Below are positions 28,201 to 40,200 of a DNA stretch of 64,000 bases, in pieces; positions within the stretch are counted from its first letter, which is position 1; each line of letters starts with the position of its first letter. Where the stretch lies: the NCBI GenBank assembly GCA_007844125.1, contig CM017563.1, forward strand, positions 37,950,019 to 38,014,018, read 5' to 3'. A program made the position numbers and the translations under genes. The DNA is from Sinonovacula constricta (Eukaryota; Mollusca; Bivalvia; Cardiida; Solecurtidae). Under the pieces are notes generated by a model, which saw only the letters and a list, made by a program, of their open reading frames with translations, was not told the origin of the DNA and searched no databases.

Positions 28201-30087
28201 TACATGTTTACGCAAGGAATCAGTTTTGTTTTGTTGTTGTTTTAATTCGATATATTAAAGCAAAACAGATCAATCTGTACCTTTTCCGCTTTTCTAACTA
28301 GATAAACAAAAATGAAAAATGAAAAGACGATATACAGTTACACGGACCCTCATACGCTTGCCTATGTTGAATCCCCAATGTACTGCAAACGATCATCGTT
28401 TTTATAAAGAAACAGTCTACTTTTTTGATTTAAAATCTTGCCATAGATTCATTTAATCATTGGCCTGCTCAGCACGAATGAATCAGGCTTATACAAATGG
28501 TGTAGATACATATCAACAAGGTATCGATGGAATATATCTGAACATGATCTGTACTATATACAATACATGTTTTATGTTTATATATTGTTACCTTGCACGA
28601 AGTTTTAAAGATAATGGGTATTGTGAATGGGATATTAACATATGCAGTATTAATACGTGTTACTATTCTATTTTGGAGAAATAGGCCAAACCTACGTGAG
28701 ATGGGGAAGTCTTACATGTCCAGACAACGGAGCAGAATTGGTATACAGAGGTGTGTGTTTGTTTGTTTTTGTTTTGTTTTTGAAATATATTGCAGCGACC
28801 AGTTATGATCATTATAGCAACGTCCAGCTTTTTGTTGCGGAAGACCCCAGATACACGTCTGGGTAGGTTCACCGGCGCACCGAAGAACTTAATGTGAGAA
28901 GGTCTTCAAGCTGACTTGCGGGGCGCCGGTGGTTCTACCTGTGTCTGGGATCTTCCTCCACCAAAAGGCTGATCATAAATGGTCGATGCAATGTATTTCA
29001 AAAACAAAACAATACAAACGAAATGCACAAACTGGTAAAAGTGTCGTATCTTAAATAATTAAACAGCCTATTTGTGATCGCAGTATGTCAGCGCTTTTAT
29101 AAGCTAAATTGGAGTTTTCAGAAATACTGAGCATCTTTATCAACACATTAAATTTTGGTATGTGTCCATATCCATAGGCAGTCTAAGAAAATACATTGAT
29201 GTGTCATTAAAATGTATGTGCATTTTAGTCATTATTTTGTTTCCTTATATATATATATATATATACTGCAGTAAATTTTATAGCCATATTTAATGTTTAA
29301 AAGACTAATACGATACATTTGTTCATATTGTTGTCATCAATAGTTTTTATTAGTTAAAAGAGAATTTTTCTTTGCTTATTGCTGTCTTAAATTTTCAGTG
29401 CCGACCATTTTTTTTTTGAGAAAAAAATCTTATAAATAAAAATATCATTGTTGAAAGGAATTTGTATCCAAAACCTGTGCAAAACATGATTGCATTGAGA
29501 TGGGCTGATATTGCCAGGATACAACATCCATTTTAAAGTATAAAAAACCGCTGTGCTTTTTCATGTATTTTATATTGCAATTTTGTTTTGCTAAATGTCT
29601 ACAACTCAGATTGATTCTGAAAACAACAGGTTTTATGGGCGGCGGACATTACAAAAGTAAGGGCGAGGGAGCTAATTTCCAATGTCTGCCAGAGTCACCG
29701 ACATGGGGGACATATCAAGATAGCAAAGCGGAATGGCGGAGTTACATTTACGGTGCGGAGTATGAAATAGGCGGTTCCAAACAATATATGGAAGTGCCTT
29801 GTGTCGTTTGTCGTACGCCACGAAGCTCAACTCTGATGATACCTGCTCGTATCTCATGCTTTTCTGGTTGGAAATTAGAGTACGAAGGGAACCTGGTTTC
29901 TGCGAAATATGATTACTCTCGATCACAATACGCATGTGTGGACAAGGAGCAGGAATTTGCTCCCGGAAGCAATCCTGCAAATCAAGACGGTGCCTTGTTT
30001 TATCAAGTGCAGGGGCGCTGCGGATCTTTACATTGCCCACCATATGTTGACGAAAGGGAGCTGGCGTGTGTTGTGTGTTCGAAGTAG
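25272..30087 (+). CDS. Short-chain collagen C4-like secreted protein, copy D
   Basis: Exon 1 is 25272-25329 (signal peptide MKRYACVIGLFVLILIHCQ). A possible exon 2 starts at 25527. Exon 3 is 27560-27712, exon 4 is 28679-28750 and exon 5 is 29630-30087. Without exon 2 the product would be about 246 residues: signal peptide, coiled coil, then the Cys-rich domain. There is no ATG upstream in frame, which supports the 25272 start. As in A, the exon-4 acceptor is TTGG instead of TTAG and the next AG must serve. Exon 5 differs from A at 17 residues, including HYK for SYT, AEWRS for DQWRS, GGSKQY for DGSKHN and GWKLEYEGN for GWSLEYEGI, while all Cys are kept. AATAAA lies at 30438. The 4.3-kb TA-flanked element sits 440 bp past the stop. 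Confidence 0.78.
26716..27042 (-). mobile_element. tRNA-derived SINE (type 2), intron copy in unit D
   Basis: Same insertion, with target duplication TTCTGTGGTAATG at 26703-26715 and 27043-27055. Confidence 0.8.
27953..28141. repeat. Foldback element, unit D
   Basis: Same element as 9381-9568 at the same intron position. Confidence 0.7.
28760..29019. mobile_element. Fused inverted type 1 SINE halves in unit D
   Basis: Same deletion junction as in A (CGCACCGAAGAACTTAATG), shared by descent through the block duplication. Confidence 0.7.
29246..29265. repeat. (TA)n microsatellite, unit D
   Basis: About 10 TA repeats, orthologous to the long run in unit A. Confidence 0.8.
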
Positions 30088-30437
30088 TTTGAAAATCTTC
30101 TCTACAACAAAGGATCGTATATTAAAGATGGTAGCCAACAGTTTGGTCCAACAATATTTTAACTGATTATCTTAATGAACAATTGTTACTTGAACAGATA
30201 TTGCAAAATGCTGTTTATTGATGTCCTTCACCTGTCTGAAACGTGATCTATAATCGTCATTTCAATGTTTTTCAATGTTCATGGATCTGAGCCACGTTAC
30301 ACAGTTATCTTCAACAAGGAAAAATACATGAACACTTACTTTCGAGAACACGTGATAGGATTATCCGTGTAATTGCATGTTATGTCGATATCTATTTCAG
30401 CAGAAATTCCTACTGTGCTTTTTATAGATTTGGAAAG

Positions 30438-30443
30438 AATAAA
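30438..30443 (+). terminator. Polyadenylation signal, copy D
   Basis: AATAAA about 350 bases after the stop and 85 bases before the 4.3-kb inserted element. Confidence 0.5.
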
Positions 30444-30544
30444 TAATAAGAGCGAGTGTTTTCATGATTTGTACTAACTTACTATTAAGGTTGTGTTAAA
30501 AAAATTGTATTCACTTAAACTAAAGTACAGTACTGAAAATCATG

Positions 30545-30740
30545 AAATTGACAAACGGAACGGAGTGGAAATGAAACGTTTTTCTTTTCCTGTTGAAACG
30601 GAAACGGAACGGAGTGGAAATGGAAATGCAACGGAGCGCTACAAACGCTTGAAACGGAGTAAACGGTATAAACGCTATAACCGGAGCGCTTGGAACGCTA
30701 GAAACGGTAGAAACGCAAAAATCGGAATGCTAGTAACGGA
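30545..30740 (+). repeat. Subterminal GAAACG repeats, left end
   Basis: Many variants of GAAACG, GGAACG and AACGGAG follow the left terminus on the + strand. The right end has the same type in the same orientation, so these are not part of the inverted repeat. A 141-codon open frame here (30493-30918) is a by-product of the repeat. Confidence 0.6.
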
Positions 30741-31639
30741 AGAGTTATTTTCACTACCGCTTCAAACATTTCTAGGTCACCTGATTATTTATAGTAACAT
30801 TCCAACCGTTTCTTTGTACGAAATAAATTTAAACGAACACAATAACTGGTTTCAATTTATCAACATAAACGCGCTACTTTGTGTTATCTGCAGAAAGAAA
30901 CAACAAAAAAAATCTTAATTATTCTCAAAAAATCGTATTAATCAAACTCGTACATTACAGTTCCGAAACCGCACAAGTTGTCCAAGTCATCGTGTATTGT
31001 CAAAACAGAAACTGCACTAAAATCACTCCACACGATAAAACACACAATTTAACTATAAATTTCTGTCGAAACTGATATTTTAATTCCAATGAAAAGCTTA
31101 ACATCCGCATTGGATCGACATTCTTAGTCTTCATCGTTTTGCATATGAAGATAGTGTGTACACAGCTGACTTTACACGTATGCGCGCGCAATGTCGCAGC
31201 CTGAGTTTGAATTTTCGCTAATTACTTGATAGCCGCATGGTCCGTTCCCGGATTAACTTCGCCTATCATTTTTTGTGAGAATACTGTTTAAAGTATTTGT
31301 CATTTACAAAGAATGCATTGCGTGATACAAATTAAAGCTACTTAATAAAATTAAACGTTAACCAAAAGAATGTAAATATCTCATATAACACAAAAACATA
31401 AAACAACTAAAAAATAAAACAAACAAACAATGCTATGCATAATTGCAAGGTGTAACCCAATCAAGAACCAATTACATCCTCCCCGGCACTCAGAGCCAAC
31501 GACTGGTATAATCCTAATGTGCCACGTCTGAATAACGATAGATTTCCAAATAGTGCACGTATACAATTATCGATGACAGTTAAATGAAAAACAATCGTAA
31601 AAACGAACTTATATCACGTCCATTTACATGATAAATATC

Positions 31640-31895
31640 AAAGAAATAATCATCATTACCACCATTAAATTCACATGATCATCATTATGATCCCATAATA
31701 CCTGTATAATCGCCACTAATCATCACCAGCAGCAGCAGCAGCACCGCCGTCAGGATCTACATCATAATTGTCATTAGCATCAACATCACCGTAACCGTTA
31801 TTACCATTTTCATCATAATCATAAATAACATCGGTATCACCGTCATCATTATCGGCAGAAGCAGCATCACCGTCATCAGCATCATCATTTCTTTA
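31640..31895. repeat. Imperfect CAT/GAT trinucleotide stretch
   Basis: CAT, CAC, CAG and CCG triplets repeat irregularly. Read on the minus strand it gives an Asp/Gly/Ala-rich open frame without an ATG. I regard it as simple sequence inside the transposon, not a gene. Confidence 0.5.
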
Positions 31896-33622
31896 GTTAC
31901 AGAGGTATGGATATGTAGTTTATTTTATCTTGCTTTTTTGTCAAGCAAAGTTTCTTATGCTTCTAATCTTAATTGTTATACATCTTATAATGAAGAATGG
32001 TGTAAATTTGGACATTGGTGTCAAAATTCCCATTTCTAAATGCATAGTTCCCATAATGCGCTATTATGTATATATGATTAATCGGAACCGCGATTAAAAA
32101 TCTGCATAAAACTTTGGACTTTATTTGACTTGCAACTATTTGAATGAAGGGCTACACGCCTGGCTACGGCTTATTTCATGACCCCGCCATTTTCCCATTC
32201 ATGGCTTAAATGTTCTATACCAATTGGTGGTCTAAAGTGGGCCCTACCGGGGACTTAATTTGTGTACCCATTTAAGGATGGAAATGTATTAATTTAAAGT
32301 ATATCTTTTTCTAAATTCATATTATGTTTCTTCATGCGCATGGGTCCATTTCATACCTTCATAAAGTATTACTCTAACTCAATCCCCAATTTTAATACAT
32401 GAGCGGACACCCAACTAATAAAGCTAATTGGCAGATTTATGACACCTTGTTTGTCTAGTGGACAGGAAGTGTGACCGTGTTTTGGCGCCTTTTCCCCTTT
32501 GTAAGAACACATGCATCCGCTATGCAGCTGTGTTTGAAAATGTCACCATGTGGCAGTCGTGTGGTTTATGACCTTCACCTTTTAAAGAGCAATATGCATT
32601 GACTTATGCAAGGACAACAAAAAATAAAAAAACACTTAGGTCTACAAAATCTTTTTTGGCTCATAAAAGGACCTAACGCTATATCTAGCAGTACCCACAA
32701 TGATGCACCCTTTCCCCACCCCACTCTTTTTTCGTTGAGGAAGAGGAAACGTGGATGGGGGATTTCTTATAGTAAATACTACATAACTTGTCGTTTATGT
32801 TTTGTAAATAATGTTAAGAAGACAAGACACTTAAAGGAACAGTCTAATATATACTTTCATCTCGTGTTTAGTCCAAATATATTATTTCAATGGCTCGCCT
32901 ATTATTTTATAGTTAATCCATACCTTAAATATAAATAGTTCCTTTATAAAAAAAAGTTTATGATCATTTGATGGACAAAAGAAGTTTGTTAGGACATTTA
33001 TATAAGTAAAAGGATATGCGTTCTGAAACATTATTACATAGTACAGTCCCCGCTCCCTCCCCTCTCACTTCTTTAGAACTTATCATTATGGCAGCTTGAA
33101 GACAATTATCGATCGATATCATGTTAAACAGTATTGAGAGAAATAATGGGTCGGTCAATTTGAAACGATTTTTTTTTCTTTTCGGCGACTTCAAATGGTT
33201 GTGACTGGCGATTGTTTCCCAGAATTTTCTTTGATGTAGCAGTGTTGGCCAGAGAGCCCGCCGCGCCAAAAAGAAACAACACCGCATTTATTTTGTTACA
33301 ACCTTGGATAAATTAAAATCACAGTGATTTAATTAGCGACTCCATGTTTTAAGTGCGTTAACAATGTATTGAATAGCCGTTAATTAGCGCTTATATGAGC
33401 AAATCGAAAGCAAAAATAACACTCGCTTGTTTTCTTATTTTATGCGACTTTTTATGTGCCTGTTTTCGGAAAAAACAGCATTTGTTCATGTTTATATGAG
33501 AAAATAATGTTAACGATGAAATGCGACTCTAATGAGTAATACCTTCCTTAAATTCTTGGATATTACACGTAACTGTCAGCGAAACGTTAAAACTAAAGTC
33601 CGCCATGTAACAAATATGGGAA

Positions 33623-33637
33623 GGGGGGGGGGGGGGG
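33623..33637. repeat. Poly-G run
   Basis: About 15 G in a row inside the 4.3-kb element, followed by further G-rich sequence to 33682. Confidence 0.8.
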
Positions 33638-34629
33638 AACGTTCGCCTTTTCATTTTGGCAGTGGGGGTGGGGTGCGGGGGGCAATTATCCAAGGCGCAT
33701 ATGCCACAATTTGCCAAAATTGTGTGTGTCATCGTACAAATTCTAAGATCGTATCATCATTACGTTTTTTTTGCGGATTAACACATCACAGAGAAGTTAC
33801 TTTTTAGGATACTGGATGTGTGTGGACCACATTTGACAGTTTGTTTATTCCGGGATATGACGTCTGGCGAAGACAAGTAGGTCAGGTAAGGCCTATGGGT
33901 AAAAGTGTTAAAATAAGTCATATTGACAAATTCGTCAAATTAACTTATATCCAATAAAATTAATCAACGCGAGATTTCTCGTTAAACAATTAAAACTTCG
34001 AAAAAGTCGTGCGAAATTGCCACAATATTTATTTCGTTCTATGTTTGAATCAAAAAGTAATATTTCTTCTTAAACGGTTTAGAGGGCTGTAATTTTAATT
34101 TGTGTTTTATTTTACTATCTTCAGTGATTCAGTGTTTGGACAACAAAATTGTGACAGAGCTGCAATTGTGTTTGTGAAATAGTTTCGTTTTTTAGCATCA
34201 GTGTTTGGATAAATATCGCGAAAATGAATGACAACAATACAAAGCGTGTTCAACGTTTTTGTTGGTCAGTCTAGATGGGAAATGTATGCACTCACTGAAT
34301 CTTTACCTGGTGTTTTATTATTGAAATTTGAGTTTTTCTGCGTAAAACAGGTTAGTAGTGAAACATTTTATCGTGATTAGCCTAATATTAACTAAAGCGC
34401 AGTTTCCTGTTGTTTCGGCTGATTCAGGAGGGTAGTTATGTGTCTGCAATTTTCCTCCGGGTGGCTGACACTGAATAGCCTCGTCGCAAACAATCTATTG
34501 CCGATTCCTTTATATGTAATGGAAGACTTTTGCCTCTCCCCAGAATGTTTACTTCTTTCGTCATATTGCAAACACACCGGAAGTACTTTACATTAAGAAA
34601 TTTATTAAACGAATTTTTTTAATCAAAAT

Positions 34630-34820
34630 CGCAAAGGAGCGAAATAGAACGATTGAAACGATAGAAACGGTAGAAACGGAAGAAACGATAGAAACGCTGG
34701 AAGCGTTTGAAATGCAGCGCTGGAAACGAATAAAACGAAATGGAAACGCAACGGAAGCGGAATGGAAACGGAGCGGCGAACGCTTCCAACTGAAACGGAA
34801 ACGAAACGGAGTGAAAACGG
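34630..34820 (+). repeat. Subterminal GAAACG repeats, right end
   Basis: Runs of GAAACGATA, GAAACGGTA and GGAAACG variants precede the right terminus, in the same orientation as the left-end cluster. Confidence 0.6.
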
Positions 34821-36567
34821 GAAAATTGTCAATTTCGTAATTTTCAGTACTGTATGAGTTTATGCAGAAATAATGCCCTTATTTAAACAAACAGGGGTCA
34901 CATACCTTCACGTGTATTTGATATAGGCAAATTGTCGAATACCACCTTTAAGATTGTAACATATATGGGGCTTATTAACCTTTTATAATATTTAGGTTCT
35001 TTTCTTTTCTTATTCGCCGTTCTTCTCTGAATATTGTGGTGAAATACAGTGCTAATACCACGCTTACGTGTTCAGATGTGGCATTTTTGTAACACTACCA
35101 AAATCCTTTTCAAATGCTGAGATGCGAGTTATAGCGTGTATTTGACGTCATGCCTCGAACGTCGCGCGGTGTGGCATTCAATCAAAATGTTAAACGTTGC
35201 GGTTTACATTTATAGAACAGAACAGAACAGAGTGTATTCATTAGACTTGTACATGCATACATTGTCTTTGATACAAAAAAAAACAAAACCCTGACATACT
35301 GTCGACGTGATGAAGACAAAAGTATCAATATGAACAATAACTTATACATTAATGTTTTCTTATAAGCGGAGAGTAATGTTTCTTTAGAGAGGAAAATACT
35401 AAAATGTAATATCAATCTACAGATCGATTAAATTACTACAATTCTCACTTAAAATGCATGCTAAACAAACTGAGTAATATTAATAAGAACTTTTCTATTC
35501 CCTGAACTCATCATGCAACCAAATTTATGAACTGACGGTCTGCAGTAAATGTTAGATTCTAAGTACTTTTTTACGTTTATATCTGAAAACAGTACATAAT
35601 AACATTATGGGACTGCACACATGTTTTTAGTTAATAATTCAGTTTAGTAAAAAATGAATAATACCAACATTAGTTATAACCACTGCCGACGAATGATGTA
35701 TTACAGCAGATCGGATTCTTGTTTTCATAACTGTATTATAGTTGTCACAATGTTATAGCTGCTTTGTGTGATTTATACATATTGTCACGTGTTCGTTCTA
35801 TCTACTTTTAAACTCACCAAAATAAAATTTAAAGCAGATATCGATTTATTAGTACAAACTAATAACAAAATTTAAACATCACGCTATAAATCTTAAAATC
35901 TGAAAACATATGTTCACTAGCCATTCATCGCTAAAGGGGGATAACTTCGGTGTGGATTTTCCTAGGACGACATTCGACATACTCGTGTCGAGCATATAGA
36001 TAGTTTCCACATCATTGAAAATCCCTTATTTTGGCAGCCATCTTTGATGGCAAATTCAAGGCAGTTTCATATTAATTGTATTGAAGCGTTAATTATATTT
36101 TCTTGCCATTTCTTCATTTGTGGTACAAAAATTAAAAGCTATGCATATTAGGAAAGCTCTTGAAATTCATATTTTTAGAATGCATTTTTTTAAATGATAA
36201 ATGTACAAAGAATTCATACACAGAAATAAATAAAATAATTTGCTCATTAGTAAACAAATTGAACAGTGTATCGTTTTGGTTGTATTTTCTTACCTTTTAA
36301 ACTATCAAAATATAGTTTTGATATTTAAAATACTTCATAAGGGCTGTTCAATTTAATATTAAGTCAGTAAAATAGACTAAAAAATAAAAACACAGTGGTG
36401 TGTATATATATACACACAGTAAGGGACGTTAACCTTGACTTAAGCAGTCGACAGACAAAATTTACTTTAAAAGCTTAGTTTTTTTACGCTTACGAGTATG
36501 TGCTTACACAACCCAACCTTTGTACCTGGTTGGTGGGGTGGGGTGGGTTAGGTTATGGGGGGAGGGA

Positions 36568-36589
36568 CCCCCCCCCCCCCCCCCCCCCC
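36568..36589. repeat. Poly-C run, unit E upstream
   Basis: 22 C in a row where unit B has five C and D has six. Confidence 0.85.
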
Positions 36590-37222
36590 TGGATCTATAC
36601 CTGAGACTTTGCGTTTATTAACTTATAAATTAGTCTTAGTAAAGGTTTTGAACACTATCTCGATTGTCACATAGTAAAAGTACAGAAAAATCGCTCTAAA
36701 TGAACATTCTTTCCAAACCTATAAGTAACCACCTTGGTTATTTCTGCAAAAGATATCGATAACCCGGATGGTGATATAATGTAATCTCTAAAGTATATTG
36801 TCACGTGGTTTGCCTAGTCAGAAAAAGCGTATGAAGCTTTTTTCTGAAAAGTATACCGTTTTGTTTCAAGAGAGGTGTTGTAGTTCAGTTACACAGAGCT
36901 GAATGATATCAACAAACAACATTTAGCGAGATAGTTTCAGGTTAAAGTAAGTTTTTTTAATTCTTTGATTGATTAAGAAAAGAAAAAGGGGCACAAAATT
37001 TCGGTATCCACCTTTAAACGGGTGACATAAACCTATCAAACTTACTTATGGAGTAGCACTTGAACGGAAGTTAAACTTCAATTAGTCTTGGGTGTAACTT
37101 CCACAAGCCCTCAACATCGACTTAAAATGTCTTAATGAATCTTAATAACAAGCTGAATAATAATAAAAAGACTGCCAAGTGGAAGTTGTTTCAAACGTCT
37201 AGTTATTTTTACATCACTTTGG

Positions 37223-37263
37223 TATAAGGATTCGTTTGTATGGACGATTTGAAGAGGTCAGCA
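37223..37263 (+). promoter_or_regulatory. TATA-like motif and leader, copy E
   Basis: TATAAGG at 37223, 41 bases before ATG 37264, at the same spacing as in B and D. Inference only. Confidence 0.28.
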
Positions 37264-40200
37264 ATGAAGAGATACGCGTGTGTGATAGGACTGTTTGTTC
37301 TGTTTCTGATGCACTGTCAGGGTAAAACGTTTTTTCTATCTTGTTAAATTAACTGCAATATGTGTTAATGAGACTAGCACTTCAGCTTTGGGCCATATAT
37401 CCTTTTCGAGATTGTTGCAATTGCTTAAAATAAAAGAAAACTAGAAATATCATTAAAAAGATACACAACGTTGATGGGGCATTAACTTACACATTTTTTC
37501 ATGTTTATATTTTTATAGAAAATAAATTTGAAAGAACAAAGACACCAAAGTATTATACATTGTTACACCAGTCGCTCGCTCTATCTGCACCTCATAATTC
37601 TGAACTTCCTCACCTAACAGACACTAAAATTTACGAAGCAGTTGGACAGTGTGGGTGTAAACTATCTGCTTTTTTGGCATATGACAGAGATTGAGGTTCA
37701 ATAAATGTAGATCAAGTGACGTTGTATGCACTATTAACACTAATACTGTAGCGAGTTGATTTAGAACTGTATATGACTTAAATAACTGTATAAATAACCA
37801 AATATCCCTAGAGGACGTTTAATAGAAACACTACGGTATTTGATGCTATTAGGAATATCTACCAATGAGAGTCGCTCTGATATTTATTCGGACTAGCCTT
37901 GCGTCAGCATTTGTAAGTAGGTCAAAGGTGAGGTTAGGTTGCTACGCCGAAAAAGTGTGTTGGTATAATTTTCTAGCAAAATTCATCTAAAGTGGCACTG
38001 TTCTATGAAAAGTGGTTATTTATAAGGATGCCATAAGTTTAGGTAGATTTTATTAAAAAAGTTATTTTTGTTTACCAAAAAACTTTGAATTTTATAAGAC
38101 GAGAAAAAATGTACTTAAGAATGAATACAGTTCCAATTTAATTTATTATAAAAATATGATTTTATTTTTTCACTGCTTCCAGCAAAGTACATTGTTTGTG
38201 TAAGATTATTTTTTTTTTACTTAATTTAAAATGGCTTTTTTATATCCTATTGCTTAAAAGTGGCATGCATTTAAACTTTAAAAATACTCTAACAAACGTT
38301 TTTGTACAAGGCATATATGAATAAAATTTCTATATCAATCTTTGCCTGTGCTGCTTATGATAAAGAACAACCCAACAAACAAAAATGTTGAGGCGCGTTT
38401 TCATTTACTACTCTTCCTGCTTAGAGCAATATATTTTAAAAAAAACGTATAAGATGTCCCTGTGGATTACTGCATGAGGTGCATGTGAAAAATAATAGAC
38501 TGTGTCCCTAATCAAGCCCAAAATACTATTATAGCTAATCGAGAAATCGAATATGTGTACAAAAAAGACAGTTATCTAATTTGTAAAAGGCCTGTCAAAT
38601 ACTTTAGAAAGGGTCAACTATACAGATCGCTACAATTCATAAACTATATAAAGTGTTGACTTCTGTGGTAATGTTTGTTTGTTTGTTTGTTGGGTTTATC
38701 GTCCCACCAACAGTATTTCAGTTGTCTGGAGACGGTGTCCACTTGAAGCAGATATAGTACGACCTGCACTGTGAATAGCATGCCTTGACACCAGGCATAT
38801 TACCACATTCAGTTACATTTATCCTGACACCGGGTCAACCAGTCGTGGAACTACCCTTATATTTGCTTGAACCTTAGCAAGGGAGCTATACCTCTACATG
38901 TACCAATTTAACGACATTGGTATGTCGCGGCTCGGGATCGAACCTGGGGCCTCCTGTACCTGGAGCTGAGGCTCTACCGATTGCGCTACTAGGTCCGGTT
39001 TCTGTGGTAATGAAGGCAGTTGATTCATCATGGCGCTGAAACCACTGAAGTTATCAATCGGAAACCCCTCGGGTCATTCCGTCTTCGTGAAAATTATCCC
39101 TCGGATGTACTGCAATGATACTTACAGAAATCACGATCGTTTTGTTCGCCGGAAGTCAGAAGAAGAATATGCCTAAAATGTAGTTCGCACAGAACATAAA
39201 AAATGGCATCGTTTGACAGCTGCGTGTCTGCTGCGCTGGGTAAATTAAAATTGGGTGAGTTAAATTTGAAGCCGCCACAAATTGAAGTTTTATAGGCATC
39301 GTACTGTAGTGAACTTTCATACGAGCTGCCATCTTTGTTTTGACGTCAGTCACAAAAGTAGTCCAATTTAGGGAAATGGCCGAAGTGATCCGACTACCTA
39401 CATACATCCGAGAGATGATTCGTAAATTATCCGATGTGTTCCGATTGGTTATTTTGCTCAGATGACGACTTGTTATATAACATTCAATAAAAGCGTCTAG
39501 TTCGTCTCTCCACCAGCCGAGCGAAATGAACCACAGTGCTATTCCCGGTTTGACTACGACATGAAGATGTTTGAGACAGTCGCTGAAATGAAACAGAAAC
39601 AGAAAGCTTTGATGTCCTCGCTGACAGACCTGCAGGATCAAATAGAAAAGCTTAAAAAACAAAACGCAGGTATGTCATTTTACCGAGAGTTGCAATATCG
39701 ATGTGAACCGGAAGCAAGGTAACCTCTCCAAAACTATATTTAGCTTAGAAGAATTTAATAAGGCTTAAAAATCCATTCTGCTACTGACATTCCAAGCAAC
39801 TATGCTTATTTTGATTGTGATAGTTTTATTTCTTGACTTCCATCCGCATTGACAGTATTGATATTTTTTAATCATTTGTCATCTCTTAGCTACTGGTGGA
39901 GAAAGTTCTCGTGCGATCGCTTGGCCAGGCAAGGGTGGTAACTAGCAAGACAAGATACACAAGTTTCAATGGCGGCCAGAAACAGTATAAAATAATATCA
40001 ACGCCTGCAAAGATGAATGGCCGCACACTTATTTCTGGCCGCTATTGAAAGTTGTGTATCTTGTCTTGCTAGTTGCTTCCCTTGCCGGACCAAGTGATCG
40101 CAGCGCCTCTCGTTTTTCGTTTTGTGAAACGGTAAACGGTTAGAGTTCACCTTTTTAATCTACATGTTTACGTTAGGAATCTGTTTTGTTTTGTTTGTTT

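Larger units (their letters stand above)
30920..34600. other. Interior of the 4.3-kb element, no gene recognised
   Basis: Mostly unique AT-rich DNA. Splice-like motifs occur: CAG|GTAAGG after 33890 and a TATCTTCAG acceptor near 34125. A small frame starts near 34438 (MCLQFSSGWLTLNSL, about 52 residues). These might be captured host sequence, but nothing matches a family I know. Confidence 0.3.
30528..34852. mobile_element. 4,325-bp TA-flanked DNA transposon with short terminal inverted repeats
   Basis: The ends are inverted copies: CAGTACTGAAAAT at the left and ATTTTCAGTACTG at the right, with homology running on through GAAATTGACAA for about 27 bp. TA is duplicated (30526-30527 and 34853-34854). 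The empty site, AAAGTATGAGTTTATG, is present in the other array units (for example near 4420), which fixes both borders. A TA target and CAGT ends fit the Tc1/mariner/pogo superfamily. Both ends also carry direct GAAACG-type repeats. No transposase frame was recognised, so it seems non-autonomous. The interior has a CAT-rich stretch, a G run and isolated splice-like sites. Confidence 0.75.

Noticed and set aside
30493..30918. 141-aa Arg/Lys-rich ORF
   Set aside because: Starts in the array flank and runs across the GAAACG repeats of the transposon end.
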